Assembly: GCA_965200175.1 (NCBI GenBank)
Contig: OZ241345.1
Location: forward strand, 3,100,001-3,164,000
DNA from: Azophilus sp026709365
Lineage (GTDB): Bacteria > Pseudomonadota > Gammaproteobacteria > Pseudomonadales > Azotimanducaceae
Direction: 5' to 3'
DNA length: 64,000 nucleotides
Position 1 is the stretch's first letter, and the number at the start of each line of letters is the position of its first letter. Both the position numbers and the translations under genes were made by a program. The notes under the pieces are model-generated. The model did not search any database. It saw only the letters and a list, made by a program, of their open reading frames with translations, and was not told the origin of the DNA. Below, piece by piece: positions 54,204-63,831 of the stretch.

Positions 54204-55367
54204 TTATTCGTTTTCCTGAGCGTTCCCTTGAACGCTCCCGTAGAGGCTCTGGATCGTCGCATTGACGATTCCGCCGCCTTGGGTGATGACACAGCCGGCG
54301 GCGATTTCATTGTCCCGGTCGAGATTCAGCGCCCCGTTCTCGGCATCCCAGAACTCGCTGAGCAGGTTGGCCAGGTTGGCGGCGTACATGTCGCTGGCGT
54401 GCCGGCAGACCTCCGAGGGCAGGTTGCCGAGGCCCACGATCTTGACCCCGCCGGCATCGACCACCTCGTTGGGCGCCGACCCCTCCACGTTGCCGCCGCT
54501 CTCGGCCGCCATATCGACCACCACGCTGCCCGGCGCCATGCCGGCGACCATGTCTGCGGTGACGATGCGCGGCGCCGGACGGCCGAAGACCTGGGCGGTG
54601 GTGATCACCACGTCGGATTGGGCGATGATCCACTTCTGGCCCTCGCGCTGCCTGTCGAGCTGCTCCGGGGTCAGCTCCTTGGCGTAGCCCTGCTCGGTCT
54701 GGCCGATCTCGCCCAAGTCGATTTCGACGAACTTGGCGCCCAGGGAGCGCACCTGCTCGGCCACCACGGGCCGCGTGTCGAAGGCCTCCACGCGGGCGCC
54801 GAGCCGCTTGGCGGTGGCGATGGCCTGCAGGCCGGCCACCCCGGCGCCGATGACGAACACCCGGCTTGGGGCGATGGTGCCCGCCGGTGTCATCATCATT
54901 GGGAAGATCTTGCGGCTGTGGGCGGCGGCGAGGATGACGGTGACGTAGCCGGCCAAGCTCGCTTGGGAGGACAGCGCATCGAGCTTCTGCGCGGTGGTGG
55001 TGCGCGGAATCATCTCCATGGAGACGGCGGTGACGCCTTGGGCTGCGAGGCCCTCGACGAGCGCCCGCTCGTTGAAGGGATCGAGGAAGCTGATGTGGAC
55101 CGCGCCGGACTTGAGCAGCGCCAGCTCCTCCGCAGCGGGCTTGCGCACCCGCAGCACGATGTCGGATGCGCCCAGCAGGCCTGCCCGGTCGCCCGACACC
55201 GCCGCACCAGCGTCGGCGTAGTCGGGGTCGAGGTAGCCAGCGGCGGCGCCGATGCCGGCCTCGACGGCGACCTCAAAGCCGGCCGACTTCAGTTTCCTGA
55301 CCGCGGCGGGCGTCAACGCCGCGCGCAGCTCGCCGGGCCAGGTTTCCTTGGGTGCGCCGATTTGCAT
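54204..55367 (-). CDS. pntAA: NAD(P) transhydrogenase subunit alpha 1
   Basis: 387 residues, the soluble NAD(H)-binding part, similar to alanine dehydrogenase. MQIGAPKETWPGE at the start, IPRTTTAQKLDALSSQ, and the Rossmann segment FVIGAGVAGLQAIATAKRLG are diagnostic. First gene of pntAA-pntAB-pntB. The 116-bp gap to the divergent antitoxin gene must hold promoters for both. Confidence 0.97.
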   Translation of the reverse strand: MQIGAPKETWPGELRAALTPAAVRKLKSAGFEVAVEAGIGAAAGYLDPDYADAGAAVSGDRAGLLGASDIVLRVRKPAAEELALLKSGAVHISFLDPFNERALVEGLAAQGVTAVSMEMIPRTTTAQKLDALSSQASLAGYVTVILAAAHSRKIFPMMMTPAGTIAPSRVFVIGAGVAGLQAIATAKRLGARVEAFDTRPVVAEQVRSLGAKFVEIDLGEIGQTEQGYAKELTPEQLDRQREGQKWIIAQSDVVITTAQVFGRPAPRIVTADMVAGMAPGSVVVDMAAESGGNVEGSAPNEVVDAGGVKIVGLGNLPSEVCRHASDMYAANLANLLSEFWDAENGALNLDRDNEIAAGCVITQGGGIVNATIQSLYGSVQGNAQENE

Positions 55368-55447
55368 GATTTGCCTTTAGCTTCCTGGTTGCTATTGATG
55401 CCACGCTGCGTTTGCGGGCGAGGGCGACTTTACCCGATTTATCTGAA

Positions 55448-55476
55448 TTGACAAGGTAGCCATTGGTCGCTACTTT
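55448..55476 (+). promoter_or_regulatory. Predicted promoter and operator of the second Phd/PIN module
   Basis: TTGACA (55448-55453), a 17-nt spacer, TACTTT (55471-55476). A small inverted repeat GTAGC-N8-GCTAC (55456-55473) covers the spacer and part of the -10, a sensible operator site. Transcription would start about 55483-55484, at the antitoxin ATG itself, and there is no ribosome site, so the mRNA may be leaderless. Confidence 0.6.
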
Positions 55477-55483
55477 TTGGCCC

Positions 55484-55777
55484 ATGCGATCAGTTGGAAT
55501 CAAGGCGTTGAACAGTCGGTTGAGCGAGTACGTCCGGCTGGCGGCGTCCGGTGAGACGGTGCTGGTGACGGATCGCGACCGGGTGGTGGCGGAGCTAGGT
55601 CCGCTCCGAGAGGCCCGCAGCCCGCTCCTCGCCGATGCATTCCTGGCCGAAGCGGTGCGATCGGGCGTGCTGAACCCCCCGGCGCTGGCGGCTTCCGGCC
55701 CCCCGCCGCGACCAGCGCCTGTCGCCAGCCTGCAGGAGCTGCTCGCGGAGCTTGACGAGCATCGGAGCGATGGGTGA
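55484..55777 (+). CDS. Phd/YefM-family antitoxin
   Basis: 97 residues from ATG 55484. MRSVGIKALNSRLSEYVRLA and GETVLVTDRDRVVAELGP form the DNA-binding Phd fold; the Pro/Ala-rich C-terminal tail is the probable toxin-binding part. The stop overlaps the toxin start (GTGA at 55774). Not close in sequence to the antitoxin at 37204. Confidence 0.9.
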   Translation: MRSVGIKALNSRLSEYVRLAASGETVLVTDRDRVVAELGPLREARSPLLADAFLAEAVRSGVLNPPALAASGPPPRPAPVASLQELLAELDEHRSDG

Positions 55778-56175
55778 TCTACCTTGATACCTCCGTAGCT
55801 CTGGCGCAGCTCCTGGCCGAGGACCGTCGGCCTGCGGATTCGCTCTGGAACCAGACCTTGGTTTCCAGTCGTCTGCTTGCCTATGAACTGTGGACGCCGC
55901 TGCGTGCGCGCGGCCTCGCCGAGTCCCACGGCGAGGCCGCGCGCTGGCTGATTGGGCGCGTTGCCCTGCTGGAACTCGTCCCCACCGTCCTCGCCCGAGC
56001 GCTCGATGCCTTTCCCGGCTCAATGCCCTTGCGGACGCTTGATGCGCTCCATCTGGCATCATGCGCCTACTTGGTCGAGCACGGCCAGCGGGTTGCGCTT
56101 GCCAGTTACGACAGGCGCATGATCGCGGTCGCTCGGGCCATGGGCATTCCCCTCGCGGAACTCGAAGTGGCTTAA
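55774..56175 (+). CDS. PIN-domain toxin (VapC family)
   Basis: 133 residues from GTG 55774. MIYLDTSVALAQLL holds the first PIN Asp, SRLLAYELWTPL the Glu, and RTLDALHLASCAYL the further Asp; a final SYDRRMIAVARAMG is typical of this VapC subgroup. Ends 31 bp before the TRAP dctP gene. Confidence 0.93.
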   Translation: MIYLDTSVALAQLLAEDRRPADSLWNQTLVSSRLLAYELWTPLRARGLAESHGEAARWLIGRVALLELVPTVLARALDAFPGSMPLRTLDALHLASCAYLVEHGQRVALASYDRRMIAVARAMGIPLAELEVA

Positions 56176-56206
56176 TGCGCTCTCGAAATGAGATGGATGC
56201 CCGGCC

Positions 56207-57328
56207 ATGAGTGGAAGCCGAATCACCAACGCCTCGGCCTTGGTCGCCGTGCTGGCGGCCTTCCTGGTTGGCGCACTGGCCTCGCTGGCCATCCGCCCGC
56301 CTGGAGGTGAGGGGGCCGCCGACCGCGGACAGGCCGCCGAGACGACGGCGCGGCGCATCCAATGGCGCTTGCCGCTGTCCTTCCAAACCACCATGCCGGT
56401 GCTGGGCGACAACCCCATCTACGTCACCGACATGCTGCGCGCGTCCTCGGCAGGCGCGGTTGACCTGCGCATCTTCGAGCCCGGCGAGGTGGTGCCGGCC
56501 CTAGCCATCACCGAAGCGGTGCGGGAGGGCAAGGTGGAGGCGGGCTACACTTGGCTCGGCTACGACCAGGGGCGGGTCCCCTCAGCGGCGCTGATCGCCG
56601 CGGTGCCGTTCGGCATGGAGCCTTGGGAGTTCGCCGCCTGGTGGTTCGAAGGCGGTGGCCGCGCGCTGGGCGAGGCCCTGTACGCCAAGCAGAACATCCA
56701 CATCCTGTTTTGCGGCCTGACCGGCCCGGAAACCGCTGGCTGGTTTCGCGAGCCGATCGACAGCCTCGACGACGTGCGGGGGCTCAAGATCCGCTTTGCC
56801 GGCATCGGCGGCAAGGTGATGGAGCGGGCCGGCGCATCGGTCACCATGCTGCCCGGCGGCGAGATCTTCCAAGCGCTGGAAAAGGGCGCCATCGATGCCA
56901 CCGAGTACGCCCTGCCCATCGTCGATCAGTCCTTGGGCTTCAATCGGGTGGCCTCCTACAACTACTACCCCGGCTGGCACCAGCCGGCCACCTCATCGCA
57001 CTTGGTGGTCAACATGGGGGTTTGGAACCAGACCGCCCCCGCAGACCGGAAGCTGATCGAAACCGCCTGCACGGCTGGGGTGCTGCGCAACCTCGCCCGC
57101 AGCGAGGCCTTGCAGGGCGACGTCATCGCCGGCTTCCCGGAATTGGGCGTGCAGGCGCACACGCTGCCGGACGACGTGCTGCGCGAGCTGGAGCGGGTGA
57201 CTGTGGAAGTGCTTGCGGAGGAGGCGGCCAACGATGCGGACTTCGCCGCCATCCTAGAATCCCAGCAGCGCTTCCGCGCCAGCCACGCCCACTGGAAGGC
57301 GCGCGCCTACCTGCCTAGGGACTTCTAG
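56207..57328 (+). CDS. TRAP transporter solute-binding protein (DctP)
   Basis: 373 residues. Signal anchor or signal peptide at about 8-30 (ASALVAVLAAFLVGALASLA), then the DctP fold: WRLPLSFQTTMPVLGDN, REGKVEAGYTWLGYD, LDDVRGLKIRFAGIGGKVMER (arginine-containing ligand segment, read as parts), GGEIFQALEKGAIDATEYA and PGWHQPATSSHLVVN. The last resembles sugar-acid/keto-acid or mannitol-type binding proteins with a calcium-type site. It delivers substrate to the DctQM pair directly downstream. Confidence 0.92.
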   Translation: MSGSRITNASALVAVLAAFLVGALASLAIRPPGGEGAADRGQAAETTARRIQWRLPLSFQTTMPVLGDNPIYVTDMLRASSAGAVDLRIFEPGEVVPALAITEAVREGKVEAGYTWLGYDQGRVPSAALIAAVPFGMEPWEFAAWWFEGGGRALGEALYAKQNIHILFCGLTGPETAGWFREPIDSLDDVRGLKIRFAGIGGKVMERAGASVTMLPGGEIFQALEKGAIDATEYALPIVDQSLGFNRVASYNYYPGWHQPATSSHLVVNMGVWNQTAPADRKLIETACTAGVLRNLARSEALQGDVIAGFPELGVQAHTLPDDVLRELERVTVEVLAEEAANDADFAAILESQQRFRASHAHWKARAYLPRDF

Positions 57329-57335
57329 GCCACAT

Positions 57336-57924
57336 ATGCAGCTTCCAGCCACCCGCCTTTCCCGGCTTGTCGATCCGTGGCTGGAGCGGATCGGCCAGTG
57401 GGCCTCTTGGCTGTGGATGCTGCTGCTGGCCGTGATCGTCGTCAACGTGGTGCTGCGCTATGTCTTCGGCGAGGGGCGCATCGAGTTCGAGGAGGTTCAG
57501 TGGCACCTCTACGCCACGGGCTTCTTGCTCGGGCTCGGCTATGCGCTCAAGGCCGACGCCCACATCCGGGTGGACGTGCTGCACGAACGCTTCCCGCCCA
57601 CCTTGGCGGCTTGGGTGGAGTTGTACGGCATCCTCCTGCTGCTGCTGCCGTTCATCGTCGTGGTGCTGGTCTTTTCCGTGCCGTTCGTGCGGGCCAGCTT
57701 CGCCTTCGGCGAGGTCTCCTCATCCCCAGGGGGGCTGCCCTACCGCTGGGCCATCAAGGCGATGCTGCCGTTGGGCTTCCTGTTGCTGCTGTTGGCGGCT
57801 CTGTCGCGTTTGTCGCGGGTCTGGGCTTGGCTGTTCCTCGGCGCTGTCTCTGCTGCGGAGCTGGGCGCTGCGGAAGAAGCCACTGCGGAGGAAGGCGTTG
57901 CGGAACAGGAGTCAGGAGCGGGCC

Positions 57925-57938
<14 letters not shown>
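57336..57938 (+). CDS. TRAP transporter small permease (DctQ)
   Basis: 200 residues, four hydrophobic segments, with YVFGEGRIEFEEVQWHLY and LKADAHIRVDVLHERF of DctQ. A Glu/Ala-rich C-terminal tail (AELGAAEEATAEEGVAEQE) is unusual and overlaps the next gene by 14 bp. Second gene of a complete dctPQM operon. Confidence 0.92.
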
Positions 57939-59274
<1,336 letters not shown>

Positions 59275-59335
59275 TGAGCTGTTTGGCGCGGGGCATGGCG
59301 GCTTGTGGGCGCAATGCCCCATCCAAGGCTGCGGC

Positions 59336-59944
59336 GTGATCCGCCTCGCCGTGCTGGCCTCCCACGGCGGCTCCATCCTCCAAGCCGTGATGGACGCCTG
59401 CGGCAGCGGCGAACTGAATGCCGAAGTGGCGGCGGTCATCAGCAACAACAGCGGTTCCATGGCCCTGCGCCGGGCACGGGATGCTGGCATTGCCTTCCGG
59501 CACCTCAGCGGCCGCACCCACCCGCAGCCAAGCGCCTTGGATGCGGCCATTTGCGCCGCATTGCGGCAGGCGCGGCCCGATTGGGTGCTGCTCGCCGGCT
59601 ACATGAAGAAGCTGGGGCCGCGAACGCTCGATGCGTTCCAAGGCCGAGTTCTCAACGTCCATCCGGCGCTGCTCCCCAAGCATGGCGGGCGCGGCTTCCA
59701 TGGCCGCCGAGTACACCAGGCGGTGGTTGACGCCGGCGATGCCGAGACCGGCGCCACCGTGCATCTGGTGGACGCGGACTACGACACCGGCCCGATCCTT
59801 GCCCAGGTTCGGGTGCCCGTGGAGCCTGGCGATCGGGCCCAGGATGTGGAGGCCCGGGTCCAGCGCGCCGAGCGGCAGTTGGTGGTGGACACCCTCGCCG
59901 GCCTTGTTGATGGGCGGGTCAAGGTTGGTGGGGGCGGGTTATGA
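59336..59944 (+). CDS. purN: Phosphoribosylglycinamide formyltransferase
   Basis: About 202 residues from GTG 59336. LAVLASHGGSILQAVMDAC (substrate phosphate loop), VLLAGYMKKL, and NVHPALLPKHGG (catalytic Asn and His) with YDTGPIL (Asp) are PurN features. It transfers a formyl group from 10-formyl-THF to GAR in purine synthesis. An HGG to HGGRGFHG change in the loop is close to other PurN proteins (typically YPGLHTH), so its efficiency is uncertain. No purM nearby, which is slightly unusual in gammaproteobacteria. Confidence 0.85.
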   Translation: MIRLAVLASHGGSILQAVMDACGSGELNAEVAAVISNNSGSMALRRARDAGIAFRHLSGRTHPQPSALDAAICAALRQARPDWVLLAGYMKKLGPRTLDAFQGRVLNVHPALLPKHGGRGFHGRRVHQAVVDAGDAETGATVHLVDADYDTGPILAQVRVPVEPGDRAQDVEARVQRAERQLVVDTLAGLVDGRVKVGGGGL

Positions 59945-59974
59945 TTCAAGCCCAACTCGACTTGGAGCCTTGCC

Positions 59975-60358
59975 ATGCCCCGCGACGTCATCGTTCCTGA
60001 ACAGGATCGCGCCAGCTACGAGAGCTTGCATTTCGCCCCGGCGGCGCGCGCCGGCGGCTTGGTGCTCCTGTCCGGCCAGATTGGCGCCACCGGCGGCAGC
60101 GTCCCCGACAGCGCCGAGGAGGAGTTCCGCCTGGCGTGGCAGGGCGTGGGCCGGGTCTTGGCGGCGACGGGGCTGGGCTTCGAGGACATCGTTGAGATCA
60201 CCTCCTACCATGTGGGCCTCCAGCGGCACCTCGGCGCGTTCATGAAGGTGAAGGATGAGTTCATCAGCGCACCTTGGCCCGCTTGGACCGCGATTGGCGT
60301 CAGCGAGTTGGCCATCCCTGGCGCCCGGGTGGAGATTAGGGTCACTGCAATGAGTTAG
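59975..60358 (+). CDS. RidA-family protein
   Basis: 127 residues. LVLLSGQIGATGGSVPDSAEEEF, VEITSYHVGL and WTAIGVSELAIPGARVEIRV are the conserved trimer-interface and active-site parts of YjgF/RidA proteins. The usual catalytic Arg is in the last block. RidA members hydrolyse reactive enamines or imines or act on other small intermediates. Starts 31 bp after purN and is probably co-transcribed. Confidence 0.9.
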   Translation: MPRDVIVPEQDRASYESLHFAPAARAGGLVLLSGQIGATGGSVPDSAEEEFRLAWQGVGRVLAATGLGFEDIVEITSYHVGLQRHLGAFMKVKDEFISAPWPAWTAIGVSELAIPGARVEIRVTAMS

Positions 60359-60663
60359 AACCAGCCTATGCTTAGGACCTCCTGCTCGCTTCGCTGAGCA
60401 TCTCCCAGCATCCGATCAACATGATCCAGGAAGCGACGAAACAAACTTGCGGCCAGCGGATGCTGGGCCAAATGCTCCTGCAGCGCCGCGCGGTTGGCCT
60501 TGCGGCCCCGCGCAGTGGAAAAATCGCGGCGCACATCGGCAGCCAGACGCTTTGCCCGGCGCAGGACGACAACCTCTTCGATAGCCGTGGCTGAGGCGCC
60601 GATCGGAGTCATGTCAAGCCACTCGCAGAGCAGAAAGCACTTGGAATTCGGCACGGCAAGCAT
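60355..60663 (-). CDS. Hypothetical protein
   Basis: 102 residues, no recognised family. A hydrophobic N-terminal stretch (SKCFLLCEWLDM) is followed by a basic helical region (EEVVVLRRAKRLAADVRRDF). It overlaps the RidA stop by 4 bp in convergent orientation. It could be a small regulator or a spurious reading frame in GC-rich DNA. Confidence 0.35.
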   Translation of the reverse strand: MLAVPNSKCFLLCEWLDMTPIGASATAIEEVVVLRRAKRLAADVRRDFSTARGRKANRAALQEHLAQHPLAASLFRRFLDHVDRMLGDAQRSEQEVLSIGWF

Positions 60664-60833
60664 CAGGTCTCGTGCCGTGGTCCTTGGACTTCACGGCCAT
60701 GCCAGTGCCGGTCCTCCCGTCCAAGATTCCGGACTCAAAGCGTAGGTGTGAAAAGGCGTTGGCCGGGCCTAAGATAAGCCCCTGTCCGTGCATGCGGCAT
60801 CTTGAAGTCGGCTGCCGCTGTTCCCCTTCATGC

Positions 60834-61229
60834 TCACGGCGGGCATTGGATCGTGTTGGGGTCTGTTCTTGGGGGCGGTGGCGGCTCGGAGTGCGGGGAC
60901 TTGGCCCATCTATAGCCCCACTGGCCATGCACGCATCTTGCGCCCACGTAAGCCTGTCCGTGACGACAGTACACGGGGTATGTGTTCCAGTGGTTGTGGT
61001 GACTTGCTTGGGGTCGCCACCAACCCTTCCCCTCCCAAGCGCATTTCGTCATCGCGGTGCGCTCGAAGTTGTACCATGTGCCGGAGTCCTGGCTCCGGCC
61101 AAATCCCCAGCCCTCGTTGATGCATTGCTGTTCGTGCTGCTCAAGGCAGGCGTATTGCGCCAGCGCCGGAGGCGCGGTCATCAGCGTGGCCACCAGCGCG
61201 GCGGCGAGCGTCATGGTCAGTCTTTTCAC
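60834..61229 (-). CDS. Secreted cysteine-rich protein
   Basis: 131 residues from GTG 61229, with ribosome site GAGGA (61236-61240). Signal peptide MKRLTMTLAAALVATLMT..ALA, then YACLEQHEQQCINEGWGFG, KCAWEGKGWW, PVYCRHGQAYVGARCVHG and a Pro-rich end PPPPPRTDPNTIQCPP. Six cysteines in the mature part probably form three disulfides. No family recognised. Its promoter contains a 26-nt homopolymer between -35 and -10 (see 61274-61310), so expression may be phase-variable. Confidence 0.72.
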   Translation of the reverse strand: MKRLTMTLAAALVATLMTAPPALAQYACLEQHEQQCINEGWGFGRSQDSGTWYNFERTAMTKCAWEGKGWWRPQASHHNHWNTYPVYCRHGQAYVGARCVHGQWGYRWAKSPHSEPPPPPRTDPNTIQCPP

Positions 61230-61273
61230 TTGGGTTCCTCTGCGTTTGGTTGGGAAGGACGGGTCAGGAACTT

Positions 61274-61310
61274 AATCTACCCCCCCCCCCCCCCCCCCCC
61301 CCCCCGTCAA
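61274..61310 (-). promoter_or_regulatory. Candidate phase-variable promoter: -35, 26-nt poly-G, -10
   Basis: Reading the minus strand toward the cysteine-rich gene: TTGAC (61310-61306) followed by 26 G (61305-61280), then TAGATT (61279-61274). Taking TTGACG as -35 and TAGATT as -10, the spacer is 25 nt, all G. From TAGATT the start would be near 61267, 38 nt before the GTG, with the GAGGA site between. A tract near 18 G would restore a 17-nt spacer. Confidence 0.65.
61280..61305. repeat. 26-nt poly-C/poly-G homopolymer tract
   Basis: An unbroken run of 26 C on the plus strand, between the divergent cysteine-rich and MATE genes. Such tracts slip during replication. An assembly or sequencing artefact must be considered. 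Confidence 0.9.
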
Positions 61311-61357
61311 GGCGCTGGTTGTCGGAGTGTCGGCAAAGCTCGCGTAAGCTAGCGCCC

Positions 61358-62701
61358 ATGGCGCAGCACGACCTGACCCAAGGCTCCGTGCGGCTCTCGC
61401 TCTATCGGCTGACGGCGCCGATGATTCTGGGGGTCGCTTCCAGCATCCTGGTGCAGACGCTGGAGATGGGCTTCATCGGCCAACTCTCCACCGAGCATGT
61501 CGCGGCGCTGACCTTCACCTTCCCGATCACCATGATTCTGACCAGCATTGCGCTCGGCGTCAGCATCGGCACTTCGTCGGTGATCGCCCGCAGCGCCGGG
61601 GCGGGCAACCGCCGTGACATGCGCCGCCTCGGCTCCCACGCCATCGTGCTGATCGGCGGCCTGATGGCGCTGCTGTCGCTGGCCGGCTGGGCCACCATCG
61701 ACCCGGTGTTCACCGCCTTGGGCGCCCGCCCGGAATTGCTGCCGCTGATCCACAGCTACTTGGACATCTACTACCCCGGAACCGTTCTGTTCACCATCAC
61801 CATGATCGCCGGCAGCATCCTGCGGGCGTCCGGCAACGCCAATACGCCGGGGCTGGCGATGACCGCCGGGGCACTGTTCAACCTCGCCCTGGACCCTTTG
61901 CTGATCTTCGGCTGGTTCGGTTTCCCGCGCATGGAGTTGGCGGGCGCGGCGACTGCCATGACGGTGACGCGGGTGCTGACCGCCGCTTGGCTGCTGCACT
62001 GCGTGCGCCGCGACGGACTCATCAAAACCCGTGCGCCGCTGGCTGGCCTAAAGGTCTCCGCCGTCAGGATTTTGCGCATCGGACTTCCGGCCGCCGCCAC
62101 CCAGTTGATCGGCCCGCTTTCCGGGGCCTTCATCACCCGCTTGGTCGCCGCCCATGGCGAGGTCGTCGTGGCCGGCTTCGGCGTCGCCACCCGCATCGAG
62201 GCCGTCGCGGTGATGACGCTGTTCGCCCTTTCCGGCAGCATCGGGCCGTTCGTGGGGCAGAACGCTGGGGCCAAAAACATGGCCCGGGTCCAAGCCGGCC
62301 TGCGGGCGGCATGCCAGTTCAGCTTGCTTTGGGGGCTGGCTGCCGCACTGCTGATGGCCCTTTGGGGCGAGCGGTTCGCGGCTTGGCTTAGCGGCGATGC
62401 GGGGGTGGTGGCCGTCGCGGCCCTATACCTGCTGATTGTGCCGCTGAGTCACGGCGCTTGGGGCGTGCTGATGATGACGTCAGCCTCCTTCAATGGCTTG
62501 GGCAGGCCGCTGCCCTCCACCGTGCTGTCCTTCACCCGCATGTTCGTGGTTTACCTTCCGCTGGCGATGGCGCTGAACGAGTGGCAGGGCTACGGCGGCA
62601 TCTTCGCGGCCACCGCAGCCAGCAACATCCTGATGGGGCTGGCCGGCTACTGGTGGTTTCGGCAAGGATATCTGCGCGACCGTAAACAGCCCGCAGCGTA
62701 G
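61358..62701 (+). CDS. MATE-family efflux transporter
   Basis: 447 residues from ATG 61358. Twelve hydrophobic segments in two bundles; LGVASSILVQTLEMGFIGQLS, TFTFPITMILTSIALGVSIG and AAATQLIGPLSGAFITRLVA are typical. The second-half motif GSIGPFVGQNAGAKN is the MATE repeat of the first-half sequence IGTSSVIARSAGAGN. It exports drugs or metabolites by H+ or Na+ antiport. An in-frame ATG at 61250 would read through the poly-C tract as poly-proline and is not credible as the normal start. Confidence 0.93.
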   Translation: MAQHDLTQGSVRLSLYRLTAPMILGVASSILVQTLEMGFIGQLSTEHVAALTFTFPITMILTSIALGVSIGTSSVIARSAGAGNRRDMRRLGSHAIVLIGGLMALLSLAGWATIDPVFTALGARPELLPLIHSYLDIYYPGTVLFTITMIAGSILRASGNANTPGLAMTAGALFNLALDPLLIFGWFGFPRMELAGAATAMTVTRVLTAAWLLHCVRRDGLIKTRAPLAGLKVSAVRILRIGLPAAATQLIGPLSGAFITRLVAAHGEVVVAGFGVATRIEAVAVMTLFALSGSIGPFVGQNAGAKNMARVQAGLRAACQFSLLWGLAAALLMALWGERFAAWLSGDAGVVAVAALYLLIVPLSHGAWGVLMMTSASFNGLGRPLPSTVLSFTRMFVVYLPLAMALNEWQGYGGIFAATAASNILMGLAGYWWFRQGYLRDRKQPAA

Positions 62702-62800
62702 CCTCCGGAGTCGGTTTCGCAGCCCACAACCGAACCGTGGGCGGCGCCAATCCTCCGTGCGACGGATGCAGCCGGGGCTCAGCGCCCTAGCCGCCGCGCC

Positions 62801-63583
62801 TCAACGGCCAATGAATCGCCCCGGGCGACGTTCCGCCACCGCCCGAACGCCCTCCTTGTGATCCTCGGTTTGCTGCAGGCGGTGCTGCTCGACGAACTCA
62901 AGGTCGGTTTGCCGCTTCACCGCCTCGGCAATGCCTTGGCGCATGGTGGCCCGCACCGAGAGCAGGGCGAGGGGTGCGTTTTCAGCGATCTCCTCGGCCA
63001 AGGACAGGGCCCGGCTGCGCAGCTCCTCCCGCTCGACCAGCACGTCGGCCAAGCCCCACTCGTGGGCTGTGGCGCCGTCGATGCGCCGGCCGGTCAGGAA
63101 CATGAGGTTGGCCCGCTGATGGCCGATCAGCTTGGGCAGGGTGTGGGTCAGCCCAAAGCCGGGATGGAAGCCCAGCTTGACGAAATTGGCGGTGAACCGG
63201 GCTTCGGGGCAGACCACGCGGAAGTCGGGCAGCACCGCCAGCCCGAAGCCGCCGCCCACCGCCGCGCCCTGAATGGCGCCGATGACCGGCTTTTTGCAGG
63301 CGAACAGCCGCACTGCGGCGCTGTACAGCGGATTGCCGTCCCGCTCCCGCCTTGCGGCGCGTTCATCCTGTTGGCTGCGGTCGCCGAAGTTGGCCCCGGC
63401 GCAGAAGTGCTTGCCTTGGGCGGTGAGCACCAAGGCGCGCACATTGGCGTCGGCGTCCAGGGATTCGAAGGCGTCGCCCAAGGCATTGATGAGGCGCACG
63501 TCAAAGAAGTTGTTCGGCGGGCGCTGGATTTCAACCAACGCCACATGGCCGGTGCGGGTTACTTCCAAGTCTTCAAACAGCAA
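62801..63583 (-). CDS. Enoyl-CoA hydratase/isomerase family protein
   Basis: About 260 residues from TTG 63583, behind GGAGGGA at good spacing (ATG 63640 is an alternative). Crotonase fold: VEIQRPPNNFFDVRLINAL, QGKHFCAGANF (oxyanion hole), IGAIQGAAVGGGFGLAVLPD with the second oxyanion Gly, and LGFHPGFGLTHTLPKLIG, where the glutamate of classic hydratases is replaced by Phe/Gly. The lack of the usual Glu suggests an isomerase, hydrolase or another crotonase-type reaction. Confidence 0.87.
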   Translation of the reverse strand: MLFEDLEVTRTGHVALVEIQRPPNNFFDVRLINALGDAFESLDADANVRALVLTAQGKHFCAGANFGDRSQQDERAARRERDGNPLYSAAVRLFACKKPVIGAIQGAAVGGGFGLAVLPDFRVVCPEARFTANFVKLGFHPGFGLTHTLPKLIGHQRANLMFLTGRRIDGATAHEWGLADVLVEREELRSRALSLAEEIAENAPLALLSVRATMRQGIAEAVKRQTDLEFVEQHRLQQTEDHKEGVRAVAERRPGRFIGR

Positions 63584-63670
63584 GGCGCGTCCCTCCCTTG
63601 GTTCAGCGGGGCATCGATTGGCCCCCAATTGGCGAGCCATGTTAGCCGAGTTGAAAGAACTGGCGCAGCA

Positions 63671-63784
63671 AAACTCGATCACGCCGCCTTAGCCCGCGCG
63701 TTGACTAGCGACTCTCCTTCCCACCCCCGAGTTTCGCGCAGCGAAACTCGATCACGCCGCCGTAGGCGGCGCGTTGACTAGCGA
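63671..63784 (+). repeat. 41-bp direct repeat pair with a repeat-family palindrome
   Basis: 63671-63711 and 63744-63784 agree at 38 of 41 positions (AAACTCGATCACGCCGCC then TAG.C.GCGCGTTGACTAGCGA). The second copy is preceded by GAGTTTCGC-GCA-GCGAAACTC, linking it to the palindromic repeat family. Confidence 0.75.
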
Positions 63785-63831
63785 TCAACCTTTTGCAACG
63801 CTTTGGCGACTCTAAGCTGATGGAGCATCGA

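Noticed and set aside
61250..61357. Longer MATE start reading the poly-C tract as poly-proline (translational phase variation)
   Set aside because: ATG 61358 starts directly before the conserved MATE sequence, and the extension has no homology or good ribosome site; the tract fits better as a promoter spacer for the opposite gene.
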